NCBI GenBank assembly: GCA_025267735.1
Contig: CM046303.1
Location: 30,728,380-30,792,379 of the forward strand
Direction: 5' to 3'
Length of the DNA stretch: 64,000 nt
Source of the DNA: Mactra quadrangularis
Lineage: Eukaryota > Mollusca > Bivalvia > Venerida > Mactridae
How positions within the stretch are numbered: the first letter of the stretch is position 1; each line of letters starts with the position of its first letter. The notes beneath the pieces are model-generated. The model was given only the letters and a program-made list of their open reading frames with translations, did no database searches and was not told where the DNA came from. Positions 22,504 through 33,184 of the stretch are shown piece after piece. Made by a program: the position numbers and the translations under genes.

Positions 22504-23198
22504 TATATTTTTGTACAGAATTATTGGAGGAATAGGCTTGGTCAAGACTGCCTACACAATTATAAAAAAAAATAAAAAATGTTAAAATGTAATACTGCTT
22601 ATATAACATATAATAAAGTAGATATAGATTTTCATAGTATAAGGTGGGAATTTTATAAATTTAATTTATCTGAACACGCCTTAAACAAGCAAAAATATTC
22701 AGAGAAAAATGAGCAAAATATTTATTGGTGAGATTTTGTTCGTAAATTTTGTCAAATGAGATTTTCAATCAGTTTGCAAAATTTTACAAATTAAAAATTT
22801 AACAACAAAAAATCTGTAAAAAATCAACCAAAATATGAGCATGTGTATATGATATTTACAGCCACTTACATAAAGATACAGTAATGTAAAAAACAGATAA
22901 TGTTATAAAAGTAAATAAAAATTAAATGTTACATAGTAACAAACATTAACTAACAAAACCAATCTTACAACGACACTGTATACAAGTAAACAATTATTAA
23001 TAAAAAATGGGAATGTAACATAGTAAATTATTTCAATAATATTAAACAAGTACAGTTATTGTACATAAACAATTAAAAAAAATACATCACATTTAAAACA
23101 GATTCGCATAAACGTAAAAAAAACAGACTGTAATACATCATAATATATTTAACACTAAATTGGATTTCAAAAAAAACCCATCTTTTCAAACAAAGTAA
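22504..23198. other. Intergenic, nothing recognised
   Basis: Very AT-rich sequence without a supported gene or repeat. Confidence 0.4.
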
Positions 23199-23393
23199 TT
23201 CAGCAGCGTGTTCAATAACCACTGTTAGCGAACGTTACAGATACAGAACAACTCAACCCATGGATAACTCATCACAAAGTCGAGACAACTCAAACGGTTA
23301 GTGAGGTATTGAGTTGTCTTTAGGTTGAGTTGTCCCGAACCTAACGTTACGGAACGATTCAGAACGTTTGGGGTAATTAAACACGCTGCTGAA
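23199..23393. mobile_element. Fold-back MITE of 195 bp
   Basis: The left end TTCAGCAGCGTGTT and right end AACACGCTGCTGAA are perfect inverted repeats of 14 bp. Further inside, 'gaacgttac' and 'acaactcaac' words also pair. A piece with 'acaactcaacccgtgga' recurs at 60218-60262, suggesting other copies in the genome. No clear target-site duplication was seen. Confidence 0.75.
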
Positions 23394-24580
23394 CTCAAAT
23401 GTAAAATGTTGGGTTTTCAAAACAACATTTTGACCCAAACCAACAAAATACACATTCTACAAACAGTGTAATACATGATATGTATAAATACTAAAACTGC
23501 TCAGCAGTTCCAGCTACAATACCTCGAAAATAGTAATACATGTGTACATGTATAAAACAAAAACAGCATTCAATAGAGGGTGACAAGTCATGTAATTGAC
23601 AGTTCCAGAAGAAACACAGCTTGACATTAGTATCAAATTAGCCACACCAACTTACGTAACTTGGGCTTTGGTCAACATTTTTTCCGAACAAATTATCTGA
23701 TCAGGCAACCAAAATTTATAAATATCCCTCAAATGTTAAGGAAAGTTTCATTTGTTTCCAGCATGTGAACATTCAGGCAAGTATAAATCAATTTTGTAAA
23801 CATAGCATGTTACTGTTCTTTTAATTTTGGACTCGTCCATTTATGGGAGAAGCACATTAATTCTCACGCAATATTGTGGTGCAGTTTTAAAGTATAAATT
23901 ATATTCTTATGAAAACAAATTTATTGTTGAATATGTGCTGCTCAGCAGATAAAAGTGAAGACATTCTTCACTGGTTTTTGCATTGATGATAATAGAATAC
24001 TTTTGAAAATATTAATTCCTCCATGTTTTCGAAAGTTAGACTCGTCTTTTGCAAATGTAAATTTTGTCTCATTAAAATTTAGCGCAGCGATAGCACAAAC
24101 GCTTCTATACATATGTGCATGGGAAAGCTTTTCTAAAGTAACTGACTACAACTACACTTAGAATTGATACAAAGTATATGAGGCCATAACAAAATCAATA
24201 ATGTGTTCTATGGATTTTTGTCCACAAAAAAATTGGGCAAATGAAAAAAAAAATCTCCAGTTTTGTTCTTTAAGAGGTAAGAAATCCAACAACAAATGAT
24301 CTATTTGTTGTGGCTTAATTCTCAAGCTTATACAGAATTCAGGGACTTATAAATAAACAACCAGTAAAATATGAGACACGAAAGTCTGTTAACAATAATA
24401 AAAATATGGCAACAATTATCATAATAAAAACAATAATAAAATAAAATTTGATAAACAAACAAGCAATGTGAAGCAAAATACATCAATAAATACTTCCAAT
24501 AAATACTATACATAATACCGGTTTAGCAAAGACCAATGAGCAATAATATGTAACAACAAGACCTGTCAATGGACAGCATA
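23394..24580. other. Intergenic, nothing recognised
   Basis: AT-rich sequence with no gene or repeat that I can support. Short open frames here (for example 23955-24161) have no recognisable protein character. Confidence 0.4.
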
Positions 24581-24600
24581 CTTGACTATTCGGGTACATT
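24561..24600. repeat. Pearl/Helentron-like end motif
   Basis: 'gtcaatggacagcatacttg' followed by 'actattcggg' is similar to the start of the element at 50773. Only this end is visible. Confidence 0.35.
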
Positions 24601-24897
24601 GTACTTGTGTAAGAAACACCAGTAAAATTTAATGCAAAGATAAAATGCCGACACATAACTGAGTAAAAAAGCCTTATTATTCTCTGAAAAAAGATAGAAG
24701 GCGCCATAACATATGGTTAGTCAATTAAGTAAACTGAGGATTCTTTTCAAATGGTTTAAATGACGAGACATATGTCTGTAGCTAAAACATAAAAAAGTTT
24801 AATAAATTCTTAAACACATATAACATATACAAGACCGTATAGTTCTACAATACAAAGATTACAATAATTAAGAATACTAAATATAAGGATACATTAG

Positions 24898-25997
24898 ATG
24901 AATAACTTGATTATCATCAATACAGTACACCAGAAGTTTTCCGATCGCAGTGAGGCAGGGGTGCGAGTTACAGGAAAGTCCCTGAAATATGAAGCACTGA
25001 GGCTGCATAAGAAGGGCAGCTCACAAAGTTTCAAAGCATCGTGTGGTTGGTTTTCACGTTTTAAACGCCGTCATAACATTTCATTTCGTCGTACTAAACA
25101 TATCTCTCAAAAAACGGTGGAGATTACCAATGAAAAGGTGGACCATTTCTTACGCTTTGTTCTTAGAATGAGGTAGAATCGCATGTACGAGGATGGTATG
25201 ATTGGAAATATGGACAAAACTCCGGTATACATGGAAATGCCAGTAAAATCAACGTACAATCAAAAGGGACAATCTGACGTCACTGTATTTTCTACTGGCC
25301 GTGAAAAACAAAAACTCACCGTAACTCTAGGAGCTTATGCTTACGGTACAAAAATGGCTCCTTTGGTTCATCTCCCGGGAGTTAGACCTTTGCCAAAGAA
25401 GACATTCCTAGTGGGTTAATCATGTACATATGCGGTAGTGGACAAAAGTCTTGGGCAAACGAGGACAGCATTCTGTTCTGGTTAAAAAGTTGTGGGGGGC
25501 GCAATAATGTTAATAAACGTCTCCTGATTTGGGATGCTTTTAGGGCGCATCTTACTCCTCGGGTGAAGGAATATGTGCACAAAACATGGAACAAGCCTCT
25601 CAAGGCTAAGCTTGCCGAATTTTATGATGAGTGGTTATTCTCCGGCACAGTAGACAAGACTCCAATGGGCAACAGAGGGCCACCTCCTAAGTCTTTGATC
25701 TTACGGTGGATCAAAGAATCATGGGACTCAATAACACCTGACATTATCAGAAAATCGTTCAAAAAGTGTGGCATCACATCTGCAATGGACGGATCTGAGG
25801 ACCATTTGTTTGGTTTGAATTTTGACAGTGAAGATGAAGCATCGGCATCAGCCGATTTTATTGGTTTTGATCCCGAAGATGTAGACGAGAGTGAACAAGT
25901 GTTAGACAATATTGCCTCAAACATTGAGCTAGATGAGTCCGACCATTCCATCAATTCTGATGAGGATGCGTCAGATTATGACAGTCCTGGACACTAG
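24898..25997 (+). pseudogene. Pogo-family (Tc1/mariner superfamily) transposase, broken
   Basis: Three frame segments at 24898-25176, 25183-25419 and 25422-25997 belong together. The first has the CENP-B-type helix-turn-helix region (GWFSRFKRRHNISFRR). The second has NMDKTPVYMEMP with the first catalytic Asp. The third has RLLIWDAFRAHLTP with the second Asp, then KPLKAKLAEFYDEW. Stops separate the segments: TAG at about 25174 and TAA at about 25417. Between VKEYVHKT and WNKPLK the part that in this family carries the third catalytic Asp (a QP-D-V type motif) is missing, so the protein would be inactive even if the frame were open. The last 80 residues are Asp/Glu/Ser-rich. GC content is higher than in flanking DNA. 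Confidence 0.88.
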
Positions 25998-26246
25998 TTT
26001 TACATGTATAATACACATGTATGTAAATATGTTTTGTTAAACAGTTGTTTGTTTCCTTGAATATTAGAGTTTTTAAGTAACACTCAGTTTCAGTGATTTT
26101 TTTGTGTTATTGGATATAATATTAATAAATGGAATTACCAGTAAATTGGATATAAAAAATCGAACAAGTAAGAGTTTTTCTTTATTTTCCTTGTTTAAAT
26201 TACTTACTAGGTTCCAAAAAAGGTAGGGGGGGGCATCTATTAGGGG

Positions 26247-26274
26247 AGGGGCGTTTAATCGAGATTTTACGGTA
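26247..26274. mobile_element. Right terminus of the pogo element
   Basis: 'ggggcgtttaatcgagattt' followed by 'tacggta' is the kind of inverted end seen in pogo-like elements. The matching left end was not found near 24700-24900, so the element appears truncated at its 5' side. Confidence 0.55.
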
Positions 26275-26286
26275 CAAAATTTTAAG

Positions 26287-26525
26287 GTCTCTGAATGAAG
26301 AACTAAGACAGCTCAGAAATGTGATATTGAAAAATGATAAGAAATGGATTATATCCTAAAGAAGAAGAAAGATCTGGGAAACCACAATTGATATGTTGAA
26401 TGATGCAGATGAAAATGACTTTCATGCAGAACTTATTGTTAAATTCATAGGAGAGGAAGGAGTTGATGCAGGGGGGCTCAGAAGAGAGATGTTCAGCATG
26501 ATATTTGACAAAACACCACTCTTAG
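26287..26525 (+). pseudogene. HECT-domain E3 ligase fragment, copy 1
   Basis: Translation gives LNEELRQLRNVILKNDKKW, then an in-frame TAA, then MLNDADENDFHAELIVKF and GEEGVDAGGL-REMFSMIFD. This is the start of a HECT ubiquitin-ligase domain (F-x-x-E-x-G-V-D-x-G-G-L-x-R-E). The fragment has no partner for the rest of the domain. It is nearly identical, including the stop, to the copy at 31667. Confidence 0.8.
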
Positions 26526-26552
26526 TAATCTAATGGACCCTGGTAATACTAT

Positions 26553-26648
26553 GTAGTGCTTCTGATGACTTGCACAGTGTACTTTCTTCTAAGAGTGGCG
26601 TTTTGTCATATATTAAGCTGAACATCTCTCTTTTGAGCCCCCCTGTTA
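26553..26648 (-). pseudogene. HECT-domain fragment, inverted copy
   Basis: On the minus strand GGLKREMFSLIYDKTPLLEE can be read, matching the end of copy 1. It faces copy 1 across about 28 bp, so the two form a partial inverted repeat. 'ctcatggaccctggtaat' follows, as also occurs near 26530 and 32195. Confidence 0.72.
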
Positions 26649-26887
26649 CAACATAGCCACTAATCTCATGGACCCTGGTAATAATGTAACAGTCCGTACC
26701 AGTACGCAAGACTTCGTACGGGTCCTTGCGGAGCTTGATCGCACGGCGCTTGTACGGTGCCCTCACGGCTATTTTTATGTTTATTGGACTGTACCAGACC
26801 GTATGGACCTGGACGGATATAAATCAATTTTTTAAAAAGACGTGAGATTAGTCATGTTTGGATAACATGCTTAAGTATATACTTACT

Positions 26888-26947
26888 CAGCCTCAGGCTG
26901 AATTCAAATAATACCCCTCATCCTTCACTAAAGCTTGGATGAGGGGT
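26888..26947. repeat. Conserved double hairpin, copy 1
   Basis: A small hairpin CAGCCT-C-AGGCTG (26888-26900) is followed by an 11-bp stem ACCCCTCATCC/GGATGAGGGGT (26913-26947) with a 13-nt loop ending in 'cactaaagctt'. A second copy lies at 28547-28604. Confidence 0.75.
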
Positions 26948-27279
26948 TATTTTGCTGTCTCATAACATACAGTGAGGAGTCAGCTAGTATCAGTGCTGTT
27001 AATGCATATATATAAACTGACAACATTTGAAATAATTTCATATTTGTTTTAATTCAATGAGTGTTTCTACAAAAGATGTGTTAAAATTCAATGTACATTC
27101 ATTTGTTTCAATATATTCTGAGGCTGGTTTGAAGAACTGACAGTTATGGCTGACTTGCAAAAGCGATGTATTGATAGACAAAAGCAAACAACAAAACTCA
27201 CTAAGATCAACAACCAGTCAAATTGAGTAAATAACATACATCTATTACTTTTTGCATACTACTACCTTTTATTTTGTAG

Positions 27280-27760
27280 GAAAAAAAACCTGTAAACAGA
27301 ACCTCCAGTCATCAGCTGTTCCCACACTATTTCAATGGGCAAAACCTAAAACCCCTTCAGATATAGGGCGTAGTAAACGGCTGTGTGCGAGAGAAAGTCG
27401 GAAGAGGAAAAGAGAGTCTAGAGTTATGTCAAAACAGTGGAGTGAAGTTTATATTTAGCAATCACGTAATTTAGTGCACTACTTTAAAGTACTTTTCTCC
27501 TTTAGACTTTAAGTCTAACTTTCCAACAACACGTGTAGTTATTGATGGAACTAAGTGTCCCATAAAAAACAAAGGACCCAAGAGCTCAACAAGCAACATA
27601 TTCAACCTTTAAAATCAGGAATAAAGTTAAAACTTAGGTGCTTCACCAGTGATATATATCTTCTTTATACACTGGATCAACAAGTGATTCATATAGAATG
27701 CTTAATTTGTCTTGGAAAAACATACAAAATTGTGTGTCATCCAAATGTCTGGTACTGATG
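27280..27760 (+). pseudogene. THAP/DDE_4 transposase-type gene, broken copy
   Basis: The first piece (27280-27458, after an AG acceptor) reads CKQNLQSSAVPTLFQWAKP, like the sequence following a THAP zinc finger. The second piece (about 27507-27590) reads DFKSNFPTTRVVIDGTKCPI, the first-Asp region of a DDE_4 (Harbinger/IS5-like) transposase. The third piece (27650-27745) matches 33185-33205 plus 33418-33465 but lacks the about 200 bp between them, so the second catalytic region is deleted. Assignment rests on motif resemblance only. Confidence 0.65.
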
Positions 27761-27975
27761 CTAAAGTTTCATCATGCTTTTAGTATAGTGACATTATTTT
27801 TCATGACCCTCGGCGGTCACATGCAATTAGCATTTCCTCCAAGAATGAACCATGCAGACGATTCTTTAACGTGTTCAAAAAACCAATCAGATGCGCACGC
27901 GCACTGACCAAACTAATCATACTCTTCTGAGCGTCTCGCCATGCTGGACGTGTTTACATCAAACTGTAAGAAATA

Positions 27976-28509
27976 TTGGTGGTTTGTATTTCCCCTGCTG
28001 TGTTTCTTGTCGTGTGGAATTTTGTTGTGATGGAATGCCTTTCCTTGTCCAATTCGTCGGACGATTTCAGTGGGTTTAGCCCTCCTAAACTAATGTCAGA
28101 AAATGCACGTGGTTCGTGTTCAAAAGCTTCGTCTTTGAAGCCTTCCAATGCCCGACCTCGTCTTAAGTCAGTTGTCATTAAAAAGACATTAGATAAGTCT
28201 TCGGACAAAACTGTAAATAAGTCTTCGGACAAAACTGTAAAGAAGTCTTCAGACATTTCTTCAAAAAAGCCTAAAAATAAGTCTTCGGACAAGTCTAGTG
28301 ACGTTAATGTGGAGCCGTCTTCGGACAGGCTAAATTCGGATAACCCAATCTTGGATATTTCTAAGTTATCGGTTAACGATATCTCTAACTTAAAAGGCTT
28401 ACTCAGTATTAAGACTCCGGAAGTTTGTTTTGAATCAGAGAGTTCTTTGTATTATGACCATGATTTTAATAACAATAGTCCAGGCAATATGAATATGTCA
28501 GAACTTTAG
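27976..28509 (+). CDS. Ser/Lys/Asp-rich ORF of 177 codons, possibly gag-like
   Basis: The frame is open from 27976. The ATG at 28030 (MECLSLSNSSDDFSGFSPPK) is a better start than the hydrophobic leader before it. The middle contains four or five near-repeats of KSSDK/KSSDKT. No known domain is recognised. It lies between a transposase remnant and an SGNH-like exon, and is bracketed by the two conserved hairpins, so a structural (gag-like) protein of a retroelement is possible but unproven. Confidence 0.4.
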   Translation: MVVCISPAVFLVVWNFVVMECLSLSNSSDDFSGFSPPKLMSENARGSCSKASSLKPSNARPRLKSVVIKKTLDKSSDKTVNKSSDKTVKKSSDISSKKPKNKSSDKSSDVNVEPSSDRLNSDNPILDISKLSVNDISNLKGLLSIKTPEVCFESESSLYYDHDFNNNSPGNMNMSEL

Positions 28510-28546
28510 TAGTCTGCATTCCCGAAGGAAATGCTCATTACATGTT

Positions 28547-28604
28547 CAGCCTCGGGCCATTCAAATAAAGCCCTTCATCCTGCACTAAAGCTTGGATGAG
28601 GGGT
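28547..28604. repeat. Conserved double hairpin, copy 2
   Basis: The stem GCCCTTCATCC/GGATGAGGGGT pairs along its whole length if G-U pairs are allowed, and the loop 'cactaaagctt' is identical to copy 1. The small upstream hairpin is CAGCCT-C-GGGCC. It lies about 1659 bp right of copy 1 in the same orientation. Confidence 0.75.
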
Positions 28605-28853
28605 CATTTTCAATTACTTGACCAACATTCCTTGGATGTACTCTGCTGAGGTTAAGGAATTATTTCACACTTACTAGACATACGCTAACAACTTTAAAAT
28701 TGATACAAGCACATGTTAAACAAATATTAAAACAGCGGTTTAGATACCCTTGACTGGAATCTATCATATGCCTTGTTTCGGGATGATAAGCATGCTTTAT
28801 CACTAAAACACTGGCACCATAAGTGAAATAAATGTGATTTTTTTATATTTCAG

Positions 28854-28995
28854 ATATGTATTCATGTTCCTTGGAGGTAATGATATTCATTCTGACTCAT
28901 CTCCACCAACGATTGCTGAGAATTTGAAAGGAATTATTGAAGAAATAAAATGGTGTGGCACAGAAAGGGTGTTTTTCATGTCAATATGTCAGAGA
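28854..28995 (+). pseudogene. SGNH-hydrolase-like exon
   Basis: Between an AG acceptor (after 'tatatttc') and a GT donor, the sequence reads YVFMFLGGNDIHSDSSPPTI and continues to CGTERVFFMSICQRG. GGND matches block III of SGNH/GDSL hydrolases. No first (Ser) or last (D-x-x-H) block is found beside it, so this is a fragment or an isolated exon. Confidence 0.55.
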
Positions 28996-28999
28996 GGTA

Positions 29000-31339
29000 A
29001 TATACTGTTAATAATATATTCTTATAAGCAAATAATAGCAGATTTTCACTTTATGCACCAACTATGTTACAGGGAGCTGAAAGCGTGGATAAAATCATAA
29101 CAAACAGGATATGTCATATTAGTAACAGTTGGTACAAATCCATTTCAGAGACATCAGAAAGTAGTAGCAAATAGTGTTATGTTAATGATGGACATTGAAT
29201 CTACTGCTTAGTTTTGAGCTATCACACACTATTGATAATACGCCGCTTTCATGATCCCAAACTTGAAATGAAATTTTCATATACGTTTGTTCAGCACCAT
29301 GATCTGATGATCAGAGCAACCACCTACTTAAAAAACATCTGACCCTTAGATTCACTTTGTTATTATAATTCTGTTAATTATGCAACGTTTGTGAAAGAAA
29401 TTTATAAGATATGCGCGCTATTTCCAGCTGACTTAATTATGTATTATTTTTAAGACTGTGGTAACAGTAAAGCCATTCCATCCCAGAATTTTTAAAGGTG
29501 TCAATAGGTTATTGATATCTTAATTAAAAAAGTGTCGCTATTAACATAATTGCGCCATTAATGAAAGTAAACTTTACGTGCAAAAAAAGATAGATAAATG
29601 TATTAACTAGTGTGTGTGTTTGGGTTTTACGGCGCACCAATACAGAAAGGTCACATCGCGCCGAAAGCTATTAATGATACTAATAATTCAAACTATATTA
29701 ATGATGTAAAAAACATGTATTAACTAAAATCATTAAACTGAAATATCTAGACTAAAGCATTGCGCCAGTTTGTTCATTAAATTATGTTCATTGACAACAG
29801 ATTCCAAAGATTTCGTCTGATGTAAGGATTTTGGTTGCTAAAATTTAACAAACCATTATTCTAGTCCATTTTGTCTTTCAATGCGTAAATTGTGTTATAA
29901 ATATGTAAAAACAGAAACAATAATTTGATTGTCTGACAAAGAAACACACTCATGCAGCTGCTCAAGAGCCTGATGCATGCAGACGACGATATACAGGACG
30001 ATAAACAAGAAAAACCAGAAGGTATTTTAGAGGCAACTGATACCATGAAACTAGATTCAATTGAAGAAGGTCGACTACACTCTTCATAGTACATTTATGA
30101 CTGACACTTAAAAATATAATGGTTGTTATCAATAGCCTAAATTTCAACATAAAATCTAGTTTGGTATCGCCTAGGTCCTGCAGGTAAACAAGAGTTCCCT
30201 GACAACAGAGTATTTTGACATTTTTAACGGCGATGATTACCAAACCCATTTCAGTGACCATTATTAAGGAAAGTGCAAGTACAGTAAATTTCTTTAAGGA
30301 CATCCAGAAAGTGTATCCTTAACATCTAAACAGTTATCCAATGAAGATTACGAACTTGAAAAAGTGTAATACAATTAGAAACACCCACTGAACATTATGC
30401 AGCACTAACTTAAGAGATTTGACAATCCCAAGTAAGCAAGTAAACATAACAAACCCAACTGCATCAGGAAAATGAATATCAAGATTTGAGAACAAGAGCC
30501 AGAGTGCTAGATGCTGTCACTCATGTAAATGATTTGAGAGTACCATTTACTGAGACTCGTGGACCAAGACAGCCTGATAGACTTGACTTTCAGGCAACAT
30601 CGCCACAAGAGAGAATTTCCAGTTGCTATACCTTGTTGAGTTGATACACTACATTGTTCTTCAAACCTACAACTATAATCATTGGAAATGGCAAAATCTG
30701 GATTTGAGTTAGAATGAAATGGAATGTATCCACAGTATATGGAGACACATTAGGTGTCAAATATAAAAAAAACCTATAATAATGAGGTGGATGGTGTCGG
30801 GAGTTTGTGTGGCTGGTGTGGTGGTTGTTTAGCTGGGGTGGTTGTATCTTGTACTCTACATGTGGTCATCGTACCTTCTTTCTATCGACAATAGTTATAT
30901 GGTGTGTAATAAGAAGAAATCTCTACATAGTACTATTAGTAGTTCTGGTTGACTGGAAGTCAACAAGATTTGTGTATAGACAACGATAGTGAGATTTTTT
31001 TGTTTAATTCATTAGGATTCAATTTAAATTATTGTTTATAGGACAGGATCTTCTAATAAATTATTCAGGTTTGACATTTATTTATTTATTTAAATTGTTT
31101 ATTATTCATTTATATAGTCTTAGAAATTAAATTATTCATTGTCAAACCCTTTCAATTTTTTTCACAAGTTTGCATTAGGAGACCCATCCACTTTCTTATT
31201 AAATTATTATTTTATAAATTTTTGTATGTTATGCTTTACTGTGATACTCGTTTCTCTTAAACTGGCAATTGTTTCGGAAATACATATTCGGATACTTAGG
31301 TTATATTTATTTACCACATATCTCGACAAGAAATAAAAG
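29000..31339. other. Intergenic transposon debris, mostly unassigned
   Basis: No intact gene is seen. Short readable pieces occur at 29951-30089 (MQLLKSLMHADDDIQDDKQE, ending in a stop) and at about 30470-30620 (RTRARVLDAVTHVNDLRVPF), without recognisable homologues. 'gttttacggcgcaccaatac' near 29625 looks like part of a dispersed repeat. Confidence 0.35.
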
Positions 31340-31487
31340 GGGACATACGTATAAGGGGAAAATTGGGCTTAGTTTTGAACAATTAATTGAAGGATATAAC
31401 CTCCCAGGGTAAAATTCGAACCAGTACCCCCTTCGGGACTCTAGATAATCGAAATCTGGTGCGCTACCAACTGCGCTTATGACCCCA
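31340..31487 (-). repeat. tRNA-derived SINE, family C type
   Basis: On the minus strand box A 'taagcgcagttggtagcgca' and box B 'ggttcgaattttacc' are visible. The downstream body is short and decayed. Confidence 0.68.
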
Positions 31488-31666
31488 GTTTTGAAATATA
31501 TAATAGTCTGGGTACTTTCAATGATAATTGCAACTTCGATACTTGTGTTTGTGAAAAAAATACATAGCATAGTGTATACCATCAATAATTATACAAATAT
31601 AGTAAAAATTGTATATTGTAAACTATATAAAAAGAAATTTAAAAAATTAATGATTACAAAATCTAT

Positions 31667-31948
31667 GGTCTTTGAATGAAGAACTAAGACAGCTCAGAAA
31701 TGTGATATTGAAAAATGATAAGAAATGGATTATATCCTAAAGAAGAAGAAAGATCTGGGAAACCACAATTGATATGTTGAATGATGCAGATGAAAATGAC
31801 TTTCATGCAGAACTTATTGTTAAATTCATAGGAGAGGAAGGAGTTGATGCAGGGGGACTCAAAAGAGAGATGTTCAGTTTGATATTTGACAAAACGCCAC
31901 TCTTAGAAGAAAATACACTCTGCAAGTCGTCAGAAAAAAAAATTTTTT
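31667..31948 (+). pseudogene. HECT-domain fragment, copy 2
   Basis: The sequence repeats copy 1 (26287-26525) with very few differences, including the same in-frame TAA after KKWIIS. It then continues further, giving GEEGVDAGGLKREMFSLIFD and KTPLLEENTLCKSSE. The shared stop means the two copies were duplicated after the gene was already broken. Confidence 0.82.
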
Positions 31949-32190
31949 TAGGTCTTTGAATGAAGAACTAAGAAGATTAAGAAATGTCATATTGAAAAAT
32001 AATAAAAAATGGATAATGTCCTTGAGAAGAAAAAAAATATGGGAAACAACACTTGATATGTTGAATGATACAGATGAAAATGACTTTCATGCAGAACTTA
32101 TTGTTAAATTCAAAGGAGAGGAAGGGGTTGATGCAGGGGGACTCAAAAGAGAAATGTTCAGCTTGATATGACAAAACGCCACTCTTAGTA
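31949..32190 (+). pseudogene. HECT-domain fragment, copy 3, with a preserved frame
   Basis: Directly after copy 2, 'tttttttag' precedes SLNEELRRLRNVILKNNKKW, IMSLRRKKIWETTLDMLND and GEEGVDAGGLKREMFSLI, then a TGA where a TTTGAC of copy 2 has lost bases. The TAA of copies 1 and 2 is absent. The AG before the frame looks like a genuine splice acceptor, so this copy best shows the original exon. Confidence 0.78.
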
Positions 32191-32215
32191 TTCTCATGGA
32201 CCCTAGTAATACTAT

Positions 32216-32875
32216 GTAGTGAGGCAGGAATGCCTTTAATACACCTCATGCTCTTGTTAGATAAAACCTAATTAGGTTTTAAAACACTGTTTAACATAAT
32301 GATTTTTGTTGAGAGGCTGAAAGGACACATTTTCCTGCTTCACAATCATAATTTGTAAGGATCTTACCAAGGAATAAATATGTTCATATACAAATAACAT
32401 TTTGTGTTTTCTTGTTCCTCTAAGGGCTTAATATTGTTTATATTATTTAAACTAATTTGATGATTGGTGAATATTTTCTACATATAAATACAATGTCTTT
32501 CACTTTTATTGTTTAAGTCCATCAGACATTCACAAATATTTAGATGACATTTTTTTTTTTAAATACGATATGGCTTTTGTAATCCTGTTGGTTAGCATTG
32601 TTCACTATGTCTGACATATGTTGTATACAAGCATATTTTACAAGGACAATTATGACTTGATATCTCTGTATATTGCTAATACAGTGAAACTGTACAATTC
32701 AATGTTCGGGATTTGCAGATTTTTGTCATTTCTTAGAACTAGAAAGTTCAGCAATGGTGTTTATCCTTGTTAATTTATATCTTCCAGGCCAGGATGTATT
32801 TTTTTTGTTTGTTCATCTGTGTCTGACGTGAATAATGCAAGTCAGCAAGGAAAGCATCATATTTTTGCCTCATAA
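32216..32875. other. Intergenic, nothing recognised
   Basis: AT-rich sequence between the HECT fragments and the next mobile-gene remnant. No gene or repeat is recognised. Confidence 0.4.
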
Positions 32876-32884
32876 ATCATCCGT

Positions 32885-33094
32885 GAGGAGGCAAATGCTA
32901 ATAATGTCAACCCTGGTGATGTACTACCCTACAGACAGGATCACCGTCAGAGATTGGCAGCAAAGAGAGCTGCCAGATCAACCCTCGGTGATGTATTGGT
33001 CACCAATAAAGCAGATTGCCGTGATGAAGTCATAATTTTTACTGAAGATGGGACAACAAGTTACAACAGGAAAAAGATTCAAATCATCCAGTGA
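32885..33094 (+). pseudogene. Exon-like ORF of 69 codons, unknown
   Basis: The frame reads EEANANNVNPGDVLPYRQDH, then RQRLAAKRAARSTLGDVLV and CRDEVIIFTEDGTTSYNRKK before TGA. Composition is that of a real protein (basic, with a TNKADCRDE segment) and GC content is raised. I do not recognise the family. It lies just before a DDE_4 fragment and the SGNH ORF. Confidence 0.35.
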
Positions 33095-33184
33095 TAAATA
33101 TTAAACAAAAATAATTAGATAAAATTCTGTGTAAAATTGCTGTGTAAAATTTGTGTTATATTTAGTGGAGTGTTGTTTATTCAC

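Noticed and set aside
25622..25954. Minus-strand ORF over the pogo transposase
   Set aside because: It is the antisense of the acidic C-terminal tail; the plus-strand frame has clear transposase motifs.
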